Source: a virus
DNA length: 34,077 bases
Virus record (IMG/VR): IMGVR_UViG_3300014819_000031
Location: 1-34,077 of that record
Reading direction: 5' to 3' (one strand)
Positions within the stretch are counted from its first letter, which is position 1. Every line of letters begins with the position of its first letter. Position numbers and translations under genes: made by a program. Of the stretch, positions 17,407 to 24,131 are shown piece after piece. The notes under the pieces were generated by a model, which saw only the letters and a list, made by a program, of their open reading frames with translations, ran no database searches and was not told the DNA's origin.

Positions 17407-18805
17407 AATTAAATTTCTCTGAATCGTAAAGGTTTTTTCTTTCTTTTACATGCTTTTTTCCGTATTTGGTATTATCCGAAATATCGAATATATTTGCCAT
17501 GGTTTTAGTTGGATGTAATCTCAATGCTCTACCTATTGATTGCATTATTTTGATTTTAGCTTTTCCAGCAGATGCAAAAATTATATTGTGTAAATTGGGT
17601 ATATTTATACCAGTACTAAAAATTTTAGATATAGCTACAACTATAACATCATTTTTTACATCCATCAATGATCTTATTTGTTCTCTTTCTTCTATTTCAG
17701 TAGATCCTCTGATGAAATAGAATTGTTTTTTTGTTATTTTACTTAAAATATCAATAATATTGATTCCATGATCTATTCTATCAACCATTATAATAGTATT
17801 ATTTGTTAATTTATCCGCCAATTTACAAATAATTTCATTTCTTCTTTCCGAATGTAAAAGAAAGTCCATTTCGCTTTGATATGCTTCTGCGGGTTTATTA
17901 AAATTTAAAGAAAATGTAGGTATATTTTTATGAATAACATTCAAAATAACTATTTTGAAATTAGATATGTATTTTTTATTTCTTAAATCTTCTGTTTTTT
18001 CCTGATATACTATCGGTCCGAGTTTTCCGATGATATTCCATTCGTCTATCTTCGTAGATGGCATCGTTCCAGTAAAACCATACTTAAAATTTGTTTTTAT
18101 AAATTTTAAAATTTTATTTATTTCATTATCTTTTTTTAAACCATGACATTCGTCTATCATTAGTATTTTAACATCATCTAAAATAGATAAATCTGTATTA
18201 TCAGACATCAATATTTGAGTACCTGCCACTATTGTAGTTGCATCTGGATCTGGTTTGTTATTACCGGACCATTTTGTTACCTTGTTCATTCCATATGATA
18301 TGAAATCCGAACATGTTTGCTCTACCAATTGAATAGTGGGAACCATAACCAATGTTAAAGCATCATTATCATTAAGATTTTCTCTTAATGATTCTATCAA
18401 TCCAGCCATTATTAGTGTCTTACCTCCTGCTGTTGGAATTATAACAACTCCCTTTCCTGATTCTAATGATTTTATTATAGATTTTTCTTGATGATCCCTG
18501 TAAACCAAATCAAATTTTTTAAGTTTAGGATTTCTGAAACCGTTTTTGTGATCTTTTAACACATCGTCGTTGATTTCAAACTTAATTTGATTAACATCAA
18601 AATATAATATGATATTATTTAATAAACCAGACTCGAATTTACCAGATGGTGTAATAGCATAGATTCTTGGCTGTGAAAACCTTGAATTTCTTCTAAAAGC
18701 AGGATTTGGAGCGGAAAAATATTCTCTTATTCTGTTCAAAACAGTAGTATTACAATTTAATTGTAATTGTTGTTTAGATTTACCAGAATATTCTATTTTT
18801 ACCAT
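17384..18805 (-). CDS. uvsW: UvsW DNA helicase (SF2)
   Basis: The protein has 473 residues (T4 UvsW about 500). The N-terminal domain (1-95) matches the substrate-recognition part of UvsW. The SF2 motifs are: I, PTAGGKT at 124-130; Ia, VPTIQLVEQT; II, DECH at 218-221; III, TGT at 245-247; and VI, QSIGRALR at 422-429. UvsW unwinds branched DNA and R-loops and helps switch from origin to recombination-dependent replication. It lies next to uvsY as in T4, but with an HNH endonuclease gene between them. Its ATGG overlaps the last codon and stop of that endonuclease (ATGGTAA). A weak AAAGGA precedes the start. Confidence 0.93.
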   Translation of the reverse strand: MVKIEYSGKSKQQLQLNCNTTVLNRIREYFSAPNPAFRRNSRFSQPRIYAITPSGKFESGLLNNIILYFDVNQIKFEINDDVLKDHKNGFRNPKLKKFDLVYRDHQEKSIIKSLESGKGVVIIPTAGGKTLIMAGLIESLRENLNDNDALTLVMVPTIQLVEQTCSDFISYGMNKVTKWSGNNKPDPDATTIVAGTQILMSDNTDLSILDDVKILMIDECHGLKKDNEINKILKFIKTNFKYGFTGTMPSTKIDEWNIIGKLGPIVYQEKTEDLRNKKYISNFKIVILNVIHKNIPTFSLNFNKPAEAYQSEMDFLLHSERRNEIICKLADKLTNNTIIMVDRIDHGINIIDILSKITKKQFYFIRGSTEIEEREQIRSLMDVKNDVIVVAISKIFSTGINIPNLHNIIFASAGKAKIKIMQSIGRALRLHPTKTMANIFDISDNTKYGKKHVKERKNLYDSEKFNYEEKNIQ

Positions 18806-19557
18806 ATATTTTTGTTTCCTTTAGAAAGGTTTTCGTTCCACCATAAAGGTTGCATATTTTTATAATTAAAACATTTTTTCTGTTCATCTTCATTTATAAG
18901 ATTAAATGAAGATACTGGTTTAATATGATCTATGTGCCAACCAAATTTACCATGATTATCCCAAGACATACCGTCTTTAAACTGTGTTTCTATATGTTTT
19001 TTAAAAACCTGTAAAGAACATCCCAATAAATCTAATGTTTTTTTTGACTTTATTATTTTTTTATTATGTAATGCCTTGTTTATAGATCTTCTCAATGTTA
19101 AAGAAATTTTAAAATTTACATCGTTTAAAATTCTTTTTTTTACATATTCCTTATAATATTTTTTAACTCTATCTGAGTTTTCTTTTTTATTTTTTTGTTC
19201 TCTCAAATACATAGATTCACCATGTATTTTTCTATAATTTTTATGATATTCTCTTAAACGTTCTTTGTTTTTTTCTCTATATTTTTTACATTGCTGTAAA
19301 TGTAAATCTCTATTTTTAATACGATATTGTTTTTTCTTTTCGTTTATTATTTTTTTGTTTTTTTGAAAATATTCTTTCTTTTTCTGTTTTTTTATTTCAT
19401 CCAAAGATAAAATTTGATTGTTTTCTTTTAAATTTTTCATAATTATTCCGAATACAAGAGGACAAACTGTATTATTCCAGTCGAATATTTTGTTTTCAGC
19501 CAAAATATTCTTACTCTTGTTATTCTTTATATTTATATTTTTTAATAAAAAAATCAT
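18799..19557 (-). CDS. HNH homing endonuclease between uvsY and uvsW
   Basis: The protein has up to 252 residues. The C-terminal catalytic part reads WHIDHIKPVSSFNL, then NYKNMQPLWWNENLSKGNK, which is the HNH layout (DH, N, N/K). Before it comes a long, highly basic helical stretch (60-150) that should bind DNA. The first 39 residues look unlike the rest; an internal Met at 19440 (MKNLKENNQIL) may be the true start. As called, the ATG overlaps the uvsY stop (ATGA) and the stop overlaps the uvsW start, so the element fits exactly between the two genes. It is best explained as a mobile endonuclease that invaded the uvsY/uvsW junction without breaking coupling. Confidence 0.85.
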   Translation of the reverse strand: MIFLLKNINIKNNKSKNILAENKIFDWNNTVCPLVFGIIMKNLKENNQILSLDEIKKQKKKEYFQKNKKIINEKKKQYRIKNRDLHLQQCKKYREKNKERLREYHKNYRKIHGESMYLREQKNKKENSDRVKKYYKEYVKKRILNDVNFKISLTLRRSINKALHNKKIIKSKKTLDLLGCSLQVFKKHIETQFKDGMSWDNHGKFGWHIDHIKPVSSFNLINEDEQKKCFNYKNMQPLWWNENLSKGNKNIW

Positions 19558-19952
19558 GTCATTTCCATTTTAATAGTATTGTTAATAGACCCAAAATCAT
19601 AACTCATAGACGAAAATACCTTTTCCACTCTTTCTAAATAATCAATTAACAACGTAATATCTTCTATTTCTTGATTTATTTTTTGAATTACTTCTGATGA
19701 TTCTACTTTATTGTCTATAGCAGTTTTAGGAATTCCGGTTGGAATTCCTTTTTCTGTTATATTTTTTAATACTTCTTGTTTTAAAGTTTTTTTCTTTCTT
19801 TCTAATTCAGTTTTGTTTTTTTTATGTTGAATTAACCTAGAAACCCATTTGTGACGTATGGCTGGATGCTGCATTTCACGCTCCAATAAATTTAATTGAT
19901 CGATTTTAACATCTTCGTTTATTTCTAATCTATATTTTTCAAAAAAATCCAT
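19554..19952 (-). CDS. uvsY: UvsY-like recombination mediator
   Basis: The protein has 132 residues (T4 UvsY has 137). It is helical and charged, with the features expected of UvsY: an early HKWVSRLIQHKKNKTELERKKK helix, a turn KGIPTGIPKTAID, then a long helix SSEVIQKINQEIEDITLLIDYLERV and a C-terminal segment MSYDFGSINNTIKM. Position next to uvsW matches T4. UvsY loads UvsX onto ssDNA displacing gp32; UvsX is also encoded here. The assignment rests on size, helical pattern and neighbourhood, so it is less certain than the enzymes. The start is just beside a TAAGTA box that faces the divergent plus-strand gene. Confidence 0.7.
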   Translation of the reverse strand: MDFFEKYRLEINEDVKIDQLNLLEREMQHPAIRHKWVSRLIQHKKNKTELERKKKTLKQEVLKNITEKGIPTGIPKTAIDNKVESSEVIQKINQEIEDITLLIDYLERVEKVFSSMSYDFGSINNTIKMEMT

Positions 19953-19957
19953 AAGTA
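19952..19957 (+). promoter_or_regulatory. Late promoter-like TAAGTA box
   Basis: TAAGTA overlaps the uvsY start codon and faces the plus-strand 75-aa gene, 18 nt before its ATG. Spacing is longer than at the other boxes, so support is weaker. Confidence 0.35.
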
Positions 19958-19975
19958 TTAATTAAATTATATATT

Positions 19976-20203
19976 ATGTTTAATAAATTTCAACAAACTA
20001 TAATTAAAATATTAGAAAATAATACAGTTAGCGGTGTATTGGGTCAATCATTAGAACCTTTATATAGTCCTCCATCTGATATTAAAAATAATGATAATTA
20101 TGCTACTAAAGACATGAGAACTCCTAAATTGTTAGGTAAAAAAGTTATAAAAAGAAAATTTCCTGAACTTTTAACTAAGAAAAATAAGAAAAATAAAAAA
20201 TGA
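19976..20203 (+). CDS. 75-aa capsid-segment mimic, candidate internal head protein
   Basis: The protein has 75 residues. Residues 29-67 align with residues 78-115 of the major capsid protein encoded at 26180-27622: both have LYSPP, then D-x-YAT-x-D-x-R-x-PK-x-L, then V, R and FPELxT, about 21 identities in 39 positions. Before it, the first 14 residues (MFNKFQQTIIKILE) resemble a T4 capsid-targeting sequence ending in an (L/I)xE prohead-protease site. gp23 also has an IEE site just before its matching segment. The C-terminus is a Lys/Asn tail (KKNKKNKK), suited to contact with DNA. It is in a plus-strand cassette against its neighbours. The 3' end overlaps the GIY-YIG gene by 4 nt. A head-interior or capsid-docking role is inferred. 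Confidence 0.75.
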   Translation: MFNKFQQTIIKILENNTVSGVLGQSLEPLYSPPSDIKNNDNYATKDMRTPKLLGKKVIKRKFPELLTKKNKKNKK

Positions 20204-20640
20204 CTGATATTGGACATTGGATTTTGCGTGAAAATGTTAATATAACCGAAGAAACCTTTGGATTTCTATATTTGATAACAAACAATTTAACAAATAAAAA
20301 ATATATAGGTAAAAAACAATGTATTTCAAAAATTAAAAGACAACCGTTGAAAGGTAAAACCAGAAAACGTATATGTTTTAAAGAATCGGATTGGAAAACA
20401 TATACTAGTTCATCTAATGAATTAAATGATGATATTAAAAAGTATGGAAAAGAAAATTTTAAATTTGAAATTATAAGAACATGTGATTCAAAGTGGGCAT
20501 TGGCTTATTATGAAATAAAAGAACAAATAGAAAACGATGTTCTTTTAAGAGATGATTTTTACAACGGAATAATAAATGTAAGAATAGGAAATGCCCCTAA
20601 ACAAGAGTTGGATAATTTTAAAAATAAAGTAATTATATAA
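20200..20640 (+). CDS. GIY-YIG nuclease of T4-like phages
   Basis: The protein has 146 residues. The GIY-YIG motif is GFLYLITN at 21-28 and KYIGKKQ at 34-40, followed by basic residues LKGKTRKR, SDWKTYTSS, and the helix with the catalytic Glu region ALAYYEIKEQ. A C-terminal DDFYNGIINVRIG closes the domain. There is no obvious extra DNA-binding tail (no NUMOD repeats), unlike the 15956 endonuclease, so it may be a resident phage nuclease rather than a homing element. Related stand-alone GIY-YIG proteins with the 'KGKxRxR...ESDWxxYxxSS' pattern occur, to my recollection, across T4-like phages. It is translationally coupled (ATGA overlap) to the capsid-mimic gene. Confidence 0.8.
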   Translation: MTDIGHWILRENVNITEETFGFLYLITNNLTNKKYIGKKQCISKIKRQPLKGKTRKRICFKESDWKTYTSSSNELNDDIKKYGKENFKFEIIRTCDSKWALAYYEIKEQIENDVLLRDDFYNGIINVRIGNAPKQELDNFKNKVII

Positions 20641-20641
20641 T

Positions 20642-21184
20642 ATGAAATGTATTTATTGCGATTCTAGATCTTATGGAAAGGGATGTATATTTTCTCCTAC
20701 CAATACACATGTTCATATGGATTCTCCTGATAGATGTATATATTGTAATTCAAAATATGTTGGAAGTGGTTGTATATATAATCCTTATGGTAAAAATCAT
20801 GTTAAATCACCAGAATTTTTAAATAGAGTTCATGAACAAACTAAAAAGTCATGTGTTTTATCTTATTTGTATGAAAAACTTAAAGGATTTTCTACATCAA
20901 AACAATTCACTCCTTTAAGTAGATTTTATAAAAGATTATCAGAAATAATTTCAAATTCAGGAGAACCTTTATTAGAAGCTTTTGAATTACAAAGTAAACC
21001 TACTTTTAGTTCTTTGAATAAAGAACAATATGTAGAAGCAAACAACATTAAAAAACGACTGATTGAGCAATATCAAGAAATCAGCAAGACTATAAATAGA
21101 GCAAACACATTTTTACCTAACGAAATAGTGGAAGAAATTTTAATTGATGCTATTATAGATAGTTGTGAACGAAAAAAAAGTTAA
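20642..21184 (+). CDS. Protein with two tandem zinc-knuckle motifs
   Basis: The protein has 180 residues. Two copies of a CxxC...GxGCxxxPxxxxH unit sit at the N-terminus: C3, C6, C15, H23/H25 and C32, C35, C44, H53. Each unit should bind one Zn. The rest (60-180) is helical and charged, with a segment LSRFYKRLSEIISNSGEPLLEAFEL and a C-terminal helix. No enzymatic motif is visible. Similar CxYCxSxxYGxGCxxSP units are, to my recollection, present in other T4-like phages, function unknown. It directly follows the GIY-YIG gene (1-nt gap) and overlaps the next gene by 20 nt, so it belongs to the same plus-strand transcript. Nucleic-acid or protein binding is likely. Confidence 0.75.
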   Translation: MKCIYCDSRSYGKGCIFSPTNTHVHMDSPDRCIYCNSKYVGSGCIYNPYGKNHVKSPEFLNRVHEQTKKSCVLSYLYEKLKGFSTSKQFTPLSRFYKRLSEIISNSGEPLLEAFELQSKPTFSSLNKEQYVEANNIKKRLIEQYQEISKTINRANTFLPNEIVEEILIDAIIDSCERKKS

Positions 21185-21662
21185 AAAATACTTTCTATAT
21201 TATTTAAAAGAAAATATATTAATTTTTGATATTTCGAACTATATAGATGAATTATCGATTCATGTATTAGATTTTGTTTATGATTGGGATCTTTTAAAAA
21301 ATGGAATGGTTAATTGTAGTAATATTTTAATAAAAGAATTAATACAAACCAAATTACAATCAGAATTAGATAATTTTATAAAAATAGCAAATGATAACAA
21401 TTGTAAAATAATATCATTTCTTTTTAATTCAAATGAAACAAAAGAATGGCATTCTTTTTTTACTGATCCATTAAAAATATTAAAAACATGTAAAAAAATT
21501 TGTAAAAAGAATTTACCGAATTTTATAGAATTAAAAACTGATAAAAAATTATTTTTAAATACATCTGGAAAATTTTTAGACTTTCCTTGTCTTAATCCTA
21601 CTGGAGATGATGAAGAATTTTTATTAAAAGTACTTGACAAATTAAAAAATATTAATAAGTAG
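21165..21662 (+). CDS. Unknown 165-aa plus-strand protein (GTG start)
   Basis: The protein has 165 residues and starts with GTG inside the end of the zinc-knuckle gene. It is Lys/Leu/Ile rich, predicted mixed alpha/beta, with no membrane segment, signal peptide or catalytic motif that I recognise. The end, LFLNTSGKFLDFPCLNPTGDDEEFLLKVLD, looks like a folded acidic C-terminal piece. The amino-acid composition is natural, and it ends just before a 101-bp gap. It is the last gene of the 19976-21662 plus-strand cassette. Function unknown. Confidence 0.65.
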   Translation: MNEKKVKKYFLYYLKENILIFDISNYIDELSIHVLDFVYDWDLLKNGMVNCSNILIKELIQTKLQSELDNFIKIANDNNCKIISFLFNSNETKEWHSFFTDPLKILKTCKKICKKNLPNFIELKTDKKLFLNTSGKFLDFPCLNPTGDDEEFLLKVLDKLKNINK

Positions 21663-21685
21663 TTTGGGAATTTTAAAAAAACCAG

Positions 21686-21712
21686 TTGACATTTTTTTAT
21701 CTGTATTATAAT
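21686..21712 (+). promoter_or_regulatory. Host-like promoter facing an antisense region
   Basis: TTGACA (21686-21691) and TATAAT (21707-21712) are separated by 15 nt, short of the 17-nt optimum, with a following TG. It lies in the 101-bp convergent gap. A transcript from it would run antisense into the 83-aa, endolysin and holin-like genes. No plus-strand gene follows. Confidence 0.4.
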
Positions 21713-21763
21713 TGAATTTATAGAGAGAATAAATTAATAATATTTAAAAAAACTTCTAAATAT

Positions 21764-22015
21764 TTAAGAATTATTTTTAATACTTACTAATTCTTTTAGT
21801 GCGTCCTCAAATGATACATTTTTAATACTCAAATTCGATGTTTTGTTTGTTGTGTTTTCTTCTGGTGGTGATATTTCTAACATTTTAGCAAAAACATCTT
21901 TTTCCAATTTGATCAAATTTGGATCCCTTTGTATAATTGGCATGTTTCCACCAACACATAAGTTGCTGACACTGGTTTTTTTAACATTTTTTGAATATAC
22001 TTCAGAAAGTTCCAT
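21764..22015 (-). CDS. Unknown 83-aa protein after the endolysin
   Basis: The protein has 83 residues, with no membrane segment or signal peptide. There are charged ends and a short central GGNMPIIQRDPN. Its ATG is one nucleotide from the endolysin TGA, so it is translated with that gene. A lysis accessory or virion role is possible, but there is no motif to support either, and spanin features (signal peptide, lipobox) are absent. It ends at the convergent gap. Confidence 0.6.
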   Translation of the reverse strand: MELSEVYSKNVKKTSVSNLCVGGNMPIIQRDPNLIKLEKDVFAKMLEISPPEENTTNKTSNLSIKNVSFEDALKELVSIKNNS

Positions 22016-22016
22016 A

Positions 22017-22634
22017 TCAAGCGCAAGTTTCTACTAATTTAGCTTCAGATTCTCTTCTTTCTAATAGTCCCGCCATATTTTTACCCATCCAGAGCCTTTT
22101 CATTTTTCTAATTTCGTTCGCTATTGATTTATAATCCTTGGAAGGTATCAACTCCTTGATTTTTCTCATTTCGAGCCTAGAAGGACCGTTTAGGCTCGTT
22201 CCTCGATTGAATACGAGGGACACTATAGCACCATATGCATCAGGACAGAGTTTATCTAGCGATGGGAATGTTTTTTCTGCCAATGTTGAAAATTTTTTCC
22301 ATGTTAGACTGTTGAATATTTCAACTGCTTCTTCCCATTTTACAACTATACCGGATTGTCTTAATGTTTTTGTATACTCTTTTCCATCTTGTCCGGTTTT
22401 ACCGCTAGATTTTTTTATCAATTCTATTTGTTCACTTGGTAAAAAATAAAATATTTTTTGCAATTCTATTGGAGTATAATAAGCGCAATCGATACCGATA
22501 CCGATGGTTGGTCCCGAAGCCCCACCGGGCCATGTGAAGTGGGATAAATATTTGTCATAATATTCTTTTCCTCCACCTACTTCGTATTTGAACAATAAAT
22601 TTAAGGTTTTTTCAGATGGTTTTTTAGAGTTCAT
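22017..22634 (-). CDS. Endolysin, lysozyme-like muramidase
   Basis: From the ATG at 22634 the protein has 205 residues; earlier ATGs at 22640 and 22661 are possible but extend further into the upstream gene. The catalytic layout is lysozyme-like (GH24/pesticin type): Y-E18-VGGG near the start, then GPTIGIGIDCAYYTP with T43 and D49, then an all-helical C-terminal lobe with FNRGTSLNGPSRLEMRKI. The E/T pair about 25 residues apart matches the E...T of phage lysozymes. There is no signal peptide, so export would need the holin-like protein encoded just upstream, which overlaps it by about 11 nt. It should cleave the peptidoglycan glycan strand at the end of infection; a role as a tail-associated lysozyme is less likely. 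Confidence 0.82.
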   Translation of the reverse strand: MNSKKPSEKTLNLLFKYEVGGGKEYYDKYLSHFTWPGGASGPTIGIGIDCAYYTPIELQKIFYFLPSEQIELIKKSSGKTGQDGKEYTKTLRQSGIVVKWEEAVEIFNSLTWKKFSTLAEKTFPSLDKLCPDAYGAIVSLVFNRGTSLNGPSRLEMRKIKELIPSKDYKSIANEIRKMKRLWMGKNMAGLLERRESEAKLVETCA

Positions 22635-23061
22635 AATCATCTTCTTTTGAATTGGTTTCAATATAGGTAACTTTGTTCACATCAATTTCTTTTTTAGAAT
22701 ATTCATTGCTTGTTTTATATTCATTAGTAGAATTGGAGTTTATTTTGTAATCTAAAACAGTTTGTACACCCAAATAACTTGCTATAATCACTGCTAATAT
22801 TTTTATTGTTTCGCTAAAAATACTAACAAAAGCTGTTGTTAAAGAAGGATGTGCTGCGGTTAAAAATAAAACAATTATACTCGCCGCATAGAAAAAACTT
22901 AATATTATAACAGAGCAAAAAACTACATAAAATTTTTTAGATGCTAAAAAATTTATCTTACTTAAATCTTCTTTGTAATATTCAGGTGTATTGGGAGGTA
23001 TTTCACCACTGCTCAACATCGATTTGGCGGTTTTTGCTATATCTAATATATTCTTCCACAT
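22624..23061 (-). CDS. Two-TM membrane protein, holin candidate
   Basis: The protein has 145 residues. The N-terminal 40 residues are soluble. There are two hydrophobic segments, about 44-69 (FYVVFCSVIILSFFYAASII onward) and about 83-101 (SETIKILAVIIASYLGVQTV), with a short loop containing a His-Pro, then a hydrophilic charged C-terminal tail ending DDYEL. Size, two membrane helices, charged tail and position directly upstream of the endolysin (overlapping) fit a class II-like holin. T4's own holin (gp t) has one TM, so this is not its orthologue. An alternative is a general membrane protein. The ATG is 5 nt from a TAAGTA box, as expected for a late lysis gene. Confidence 0.65.
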   Translation of the reverse strand: MWKNILDIAKTAKSMLSSGEIPPNTPEYYKEDLSKINFLASKKFYVVFCSVIILSFFYAASIIVLFLTAAHPSLTTAFVSIFSETIKILAVIIASYLGVQTVLDYKINSNSTNEYKTSNEYSKKEIDVNKVTYIETNSKEDDYEL

Positions 23062-23066
23062 AACAA

Positions 23067-23073
23067 TACTTAT
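23067..23073 (-). promoter_or_regulatory. Late promoter-like ATAAGTA box
   Basis: On the minus strand ATAAGTA ends 5 nt before the ATG (23061) of the holin candidate. It overlaps the stop codon of gene 25, so the lysis genes can be expressed late, independently of gp25. Confidence 0.5.
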
Positions 23074-23573
23074 TACTCGATGATAATTCCACTTCTATCT
23101 AATTTTAAACTCAATGCTCCTTCTCCGTTTACCTTATAATAATAAATTTTTACAGTATATTGGTTTAAATCTGGAAGAGGATACACATCTACTTTATAAA
23201 CTCTTATTCTTGGTTCATAGTTTTTAATAGTATCGAATATATTTTTCCCCAAACTATTTCCAACAAACGAATTTACATTTTCAAATAAATATTGATCCAA
23301 AGATGCACCAAATTCAGGATTTAGTATTTTTTGACCCTTTTTAGTAGAAAAGATATTGTATAATGAATTTTTTATAGCCTCGTCATCATTAGAAACTGCA
23401 ATATCACCTGCATCAATTACATTTAAACCAGAACCGATTGATTTGGATACACTCATATCCAATGTTAAATCTGTGTATAGTGCTGGTTTTTCAATATACT
23501 CGTTTTTTAAATTAGATTCTTTAGAGTTTCTAATTCTAGGTTTTATTAAATTATCTAGTCGAACTGTAGCCAT
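23073..23573 (-). CDS. 25: gp25-like baseplate wedge protein
   Basis: From the ATG at 23573 (MATVRLDNLI) the protein has 166 residues; a longer frame from 23657 gives an unlikely 28-residue extension and would overlap the divergent plus-strand gene. The signature is the GPW/gp25 domain: KGQKILNPEFGASLDQYLFEN, then IKNYEPRIRVYKVDVYPLPD and YTVKIYYYKVN. T4 gp25 (132 aa) is a central hub-proximal wedge protein that nucleates the tail sheath. Here it is a little longer at the N-terminus. A CATAAGTA late-promoter-like element lies 10 nt upstream. gp25 is at the head of a lysis/baseplate run, while other baseplate wedge genes (6, 7, 8, 53) are not in the window. Confidence 0.9.
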   Translation of the reverse strand: MATVRLDNLIKPRIRNSKESNLKNEYIEKPALYTDLTLDMSVSKSIGSGLNVIDAGDIAVSNDDEAIKNSLYNIFSTKKGQKILNPEFGASLDQYLFENVNSFVGNSLGKNIFDTIKNYEPRIRVYKVDVYPLPDLNQYTVKIYYYKVNGEGALSLKLDRSGIIIE

Positions 23574-23583
23574 ATTAGGTAAA

Positions 23584-23597
23584 TACTTATGTAAATA
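23584..23597. promoter_or_regulatory. Back-to-back late promoter-like boxes
   Basis: On the minus strand TAAGTA (23584-23589) precedes gene 25 by 10 nt. On the plus strand TAAATA (23592-23597) precedes the 176-aa gene by 3 nt (ATG 23601) or 9 nt (ATG 23607). The two boxes are 2 bp apart, so one short site serves both divergent genes. Confidence 0.55.
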
Positions 23598-23600
23598 TAT

Positions 23601-24131
23601 ATGGATATGAAAAAATTTAATAGATTTGATACATTGCTTGAAACTGCTTTTACACATTTTTCTAATGGTGGATTCAGAGAAGGATCACCAGTTAAGATAA
23701 AAAGTGGTTTTTTTAATTCGCCATACTTTAAAAAGCATTATGGTGGACATAGTGCTTTTTGCGAATGGTTAAAAGCAATGGTTGATCAAGACTATTTCTT
23801 TTTTATTAAAAGAGTTGTTGGTGGTGGTTCCGAACAAAACATAAAAGATGCGAACACAAACGAAGGTTCAGGGGATGTGTTCTTAATTTTAAAATGTGAT
23901 CCTAGATCTGTTCATACTTCAACGGAAATGTCCGAGTTCACCGTACCCGGTGACTTTGAACTTATAGAGGTTCTAGACTTTGGTGTTAATCTTCCTCCAG
24001 TACAAGGAGTTCCTAATAAATATGAAAAACCTCTTGGTACTAAACCAGAAGTTGTACAAATTAATATAAATTTGGGAAATCAACCAGAAGATAATTCTCT
24101 ACCTACTAAAAACGTAAAAATTAAGTCATAA
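23601..24131 (+). CDS. Late protein with capsid-targeting-like N-terminus, unknown
   Basis: The protein has 176 residues from 23601, or 174 from the second ATG at 23607, which gives better promoter spacing. The start, MKKFNRFDTLLETAF, resembles a T4 capsid-targeting sequence with a gp21-type LLE cut site. The body has FKKHYGGHSAFCEWLKAMVD, DYFFFIKRVVGG and a Pro/Asn-rich end (VQININLGNQPEDNSLP). No family is recognised. It is divergent from gene 25 and its last 11 nt overlap the 3' end of gene 44. An internal head or other gp21-processed virion protein is the best guess, based on the N-terminus and late promoter only. Confidence 0.7.
   Translation: MDMKKFNRFDTLLETAFTHFSNGGFREGSPVKIKSGFFNSPYFKKHYGGHSAFCEWLKAMVDQDYFFFIKRVVGGGSEQNIKDANTNEGSGDVFLILKCDPRSVHTSTEMSEFTVPGDFELIEVLDFGVNLPPVQGVPNKYEKPLGTKPEVVQININLGNQPEDNSLPTKNVKIKS

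Noticed and set aside
17237-17422. Serine-rich plus-strand frame
   Set aside because: It is the antisense of the acidic GAT/GAA-rich gp55 N-terminus; composition is a pure strand artefact.
19729-19748. Two GGAATTCC copies 4 nt apart
   Set aside because: They encode GIP..GIP in UvsY; a coding repeat in a turn is a sufficient explanation.
20200-20640. Homing endonuclease reading of the 146-aa GIY-YIG protein
   Set aside because: No DNA-binding tail and tight coupling to neighbours; a resident phage nuclease fits better, though homing origin is not excluded.
22172-22198. 8-bp inverted repeat CGAGCCTA/TAGGCTCG
   Set aside because: Inside the endolysin gene with an 11-nt loop and no T tract; not placed to act as terminator or operator.
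22138-22449. Plus-strand 103-aa frame
   Set aside because: Antisense of the endolysin; overlaps its catalytic core coding region.
23573-23657. 28-residue N-terminal extension of gp25
   Set aside because: It is hydrophobic/His-rich, unlike gp25, and would cover the divergent promoter boxes; the internal ATG at 23573 is better.
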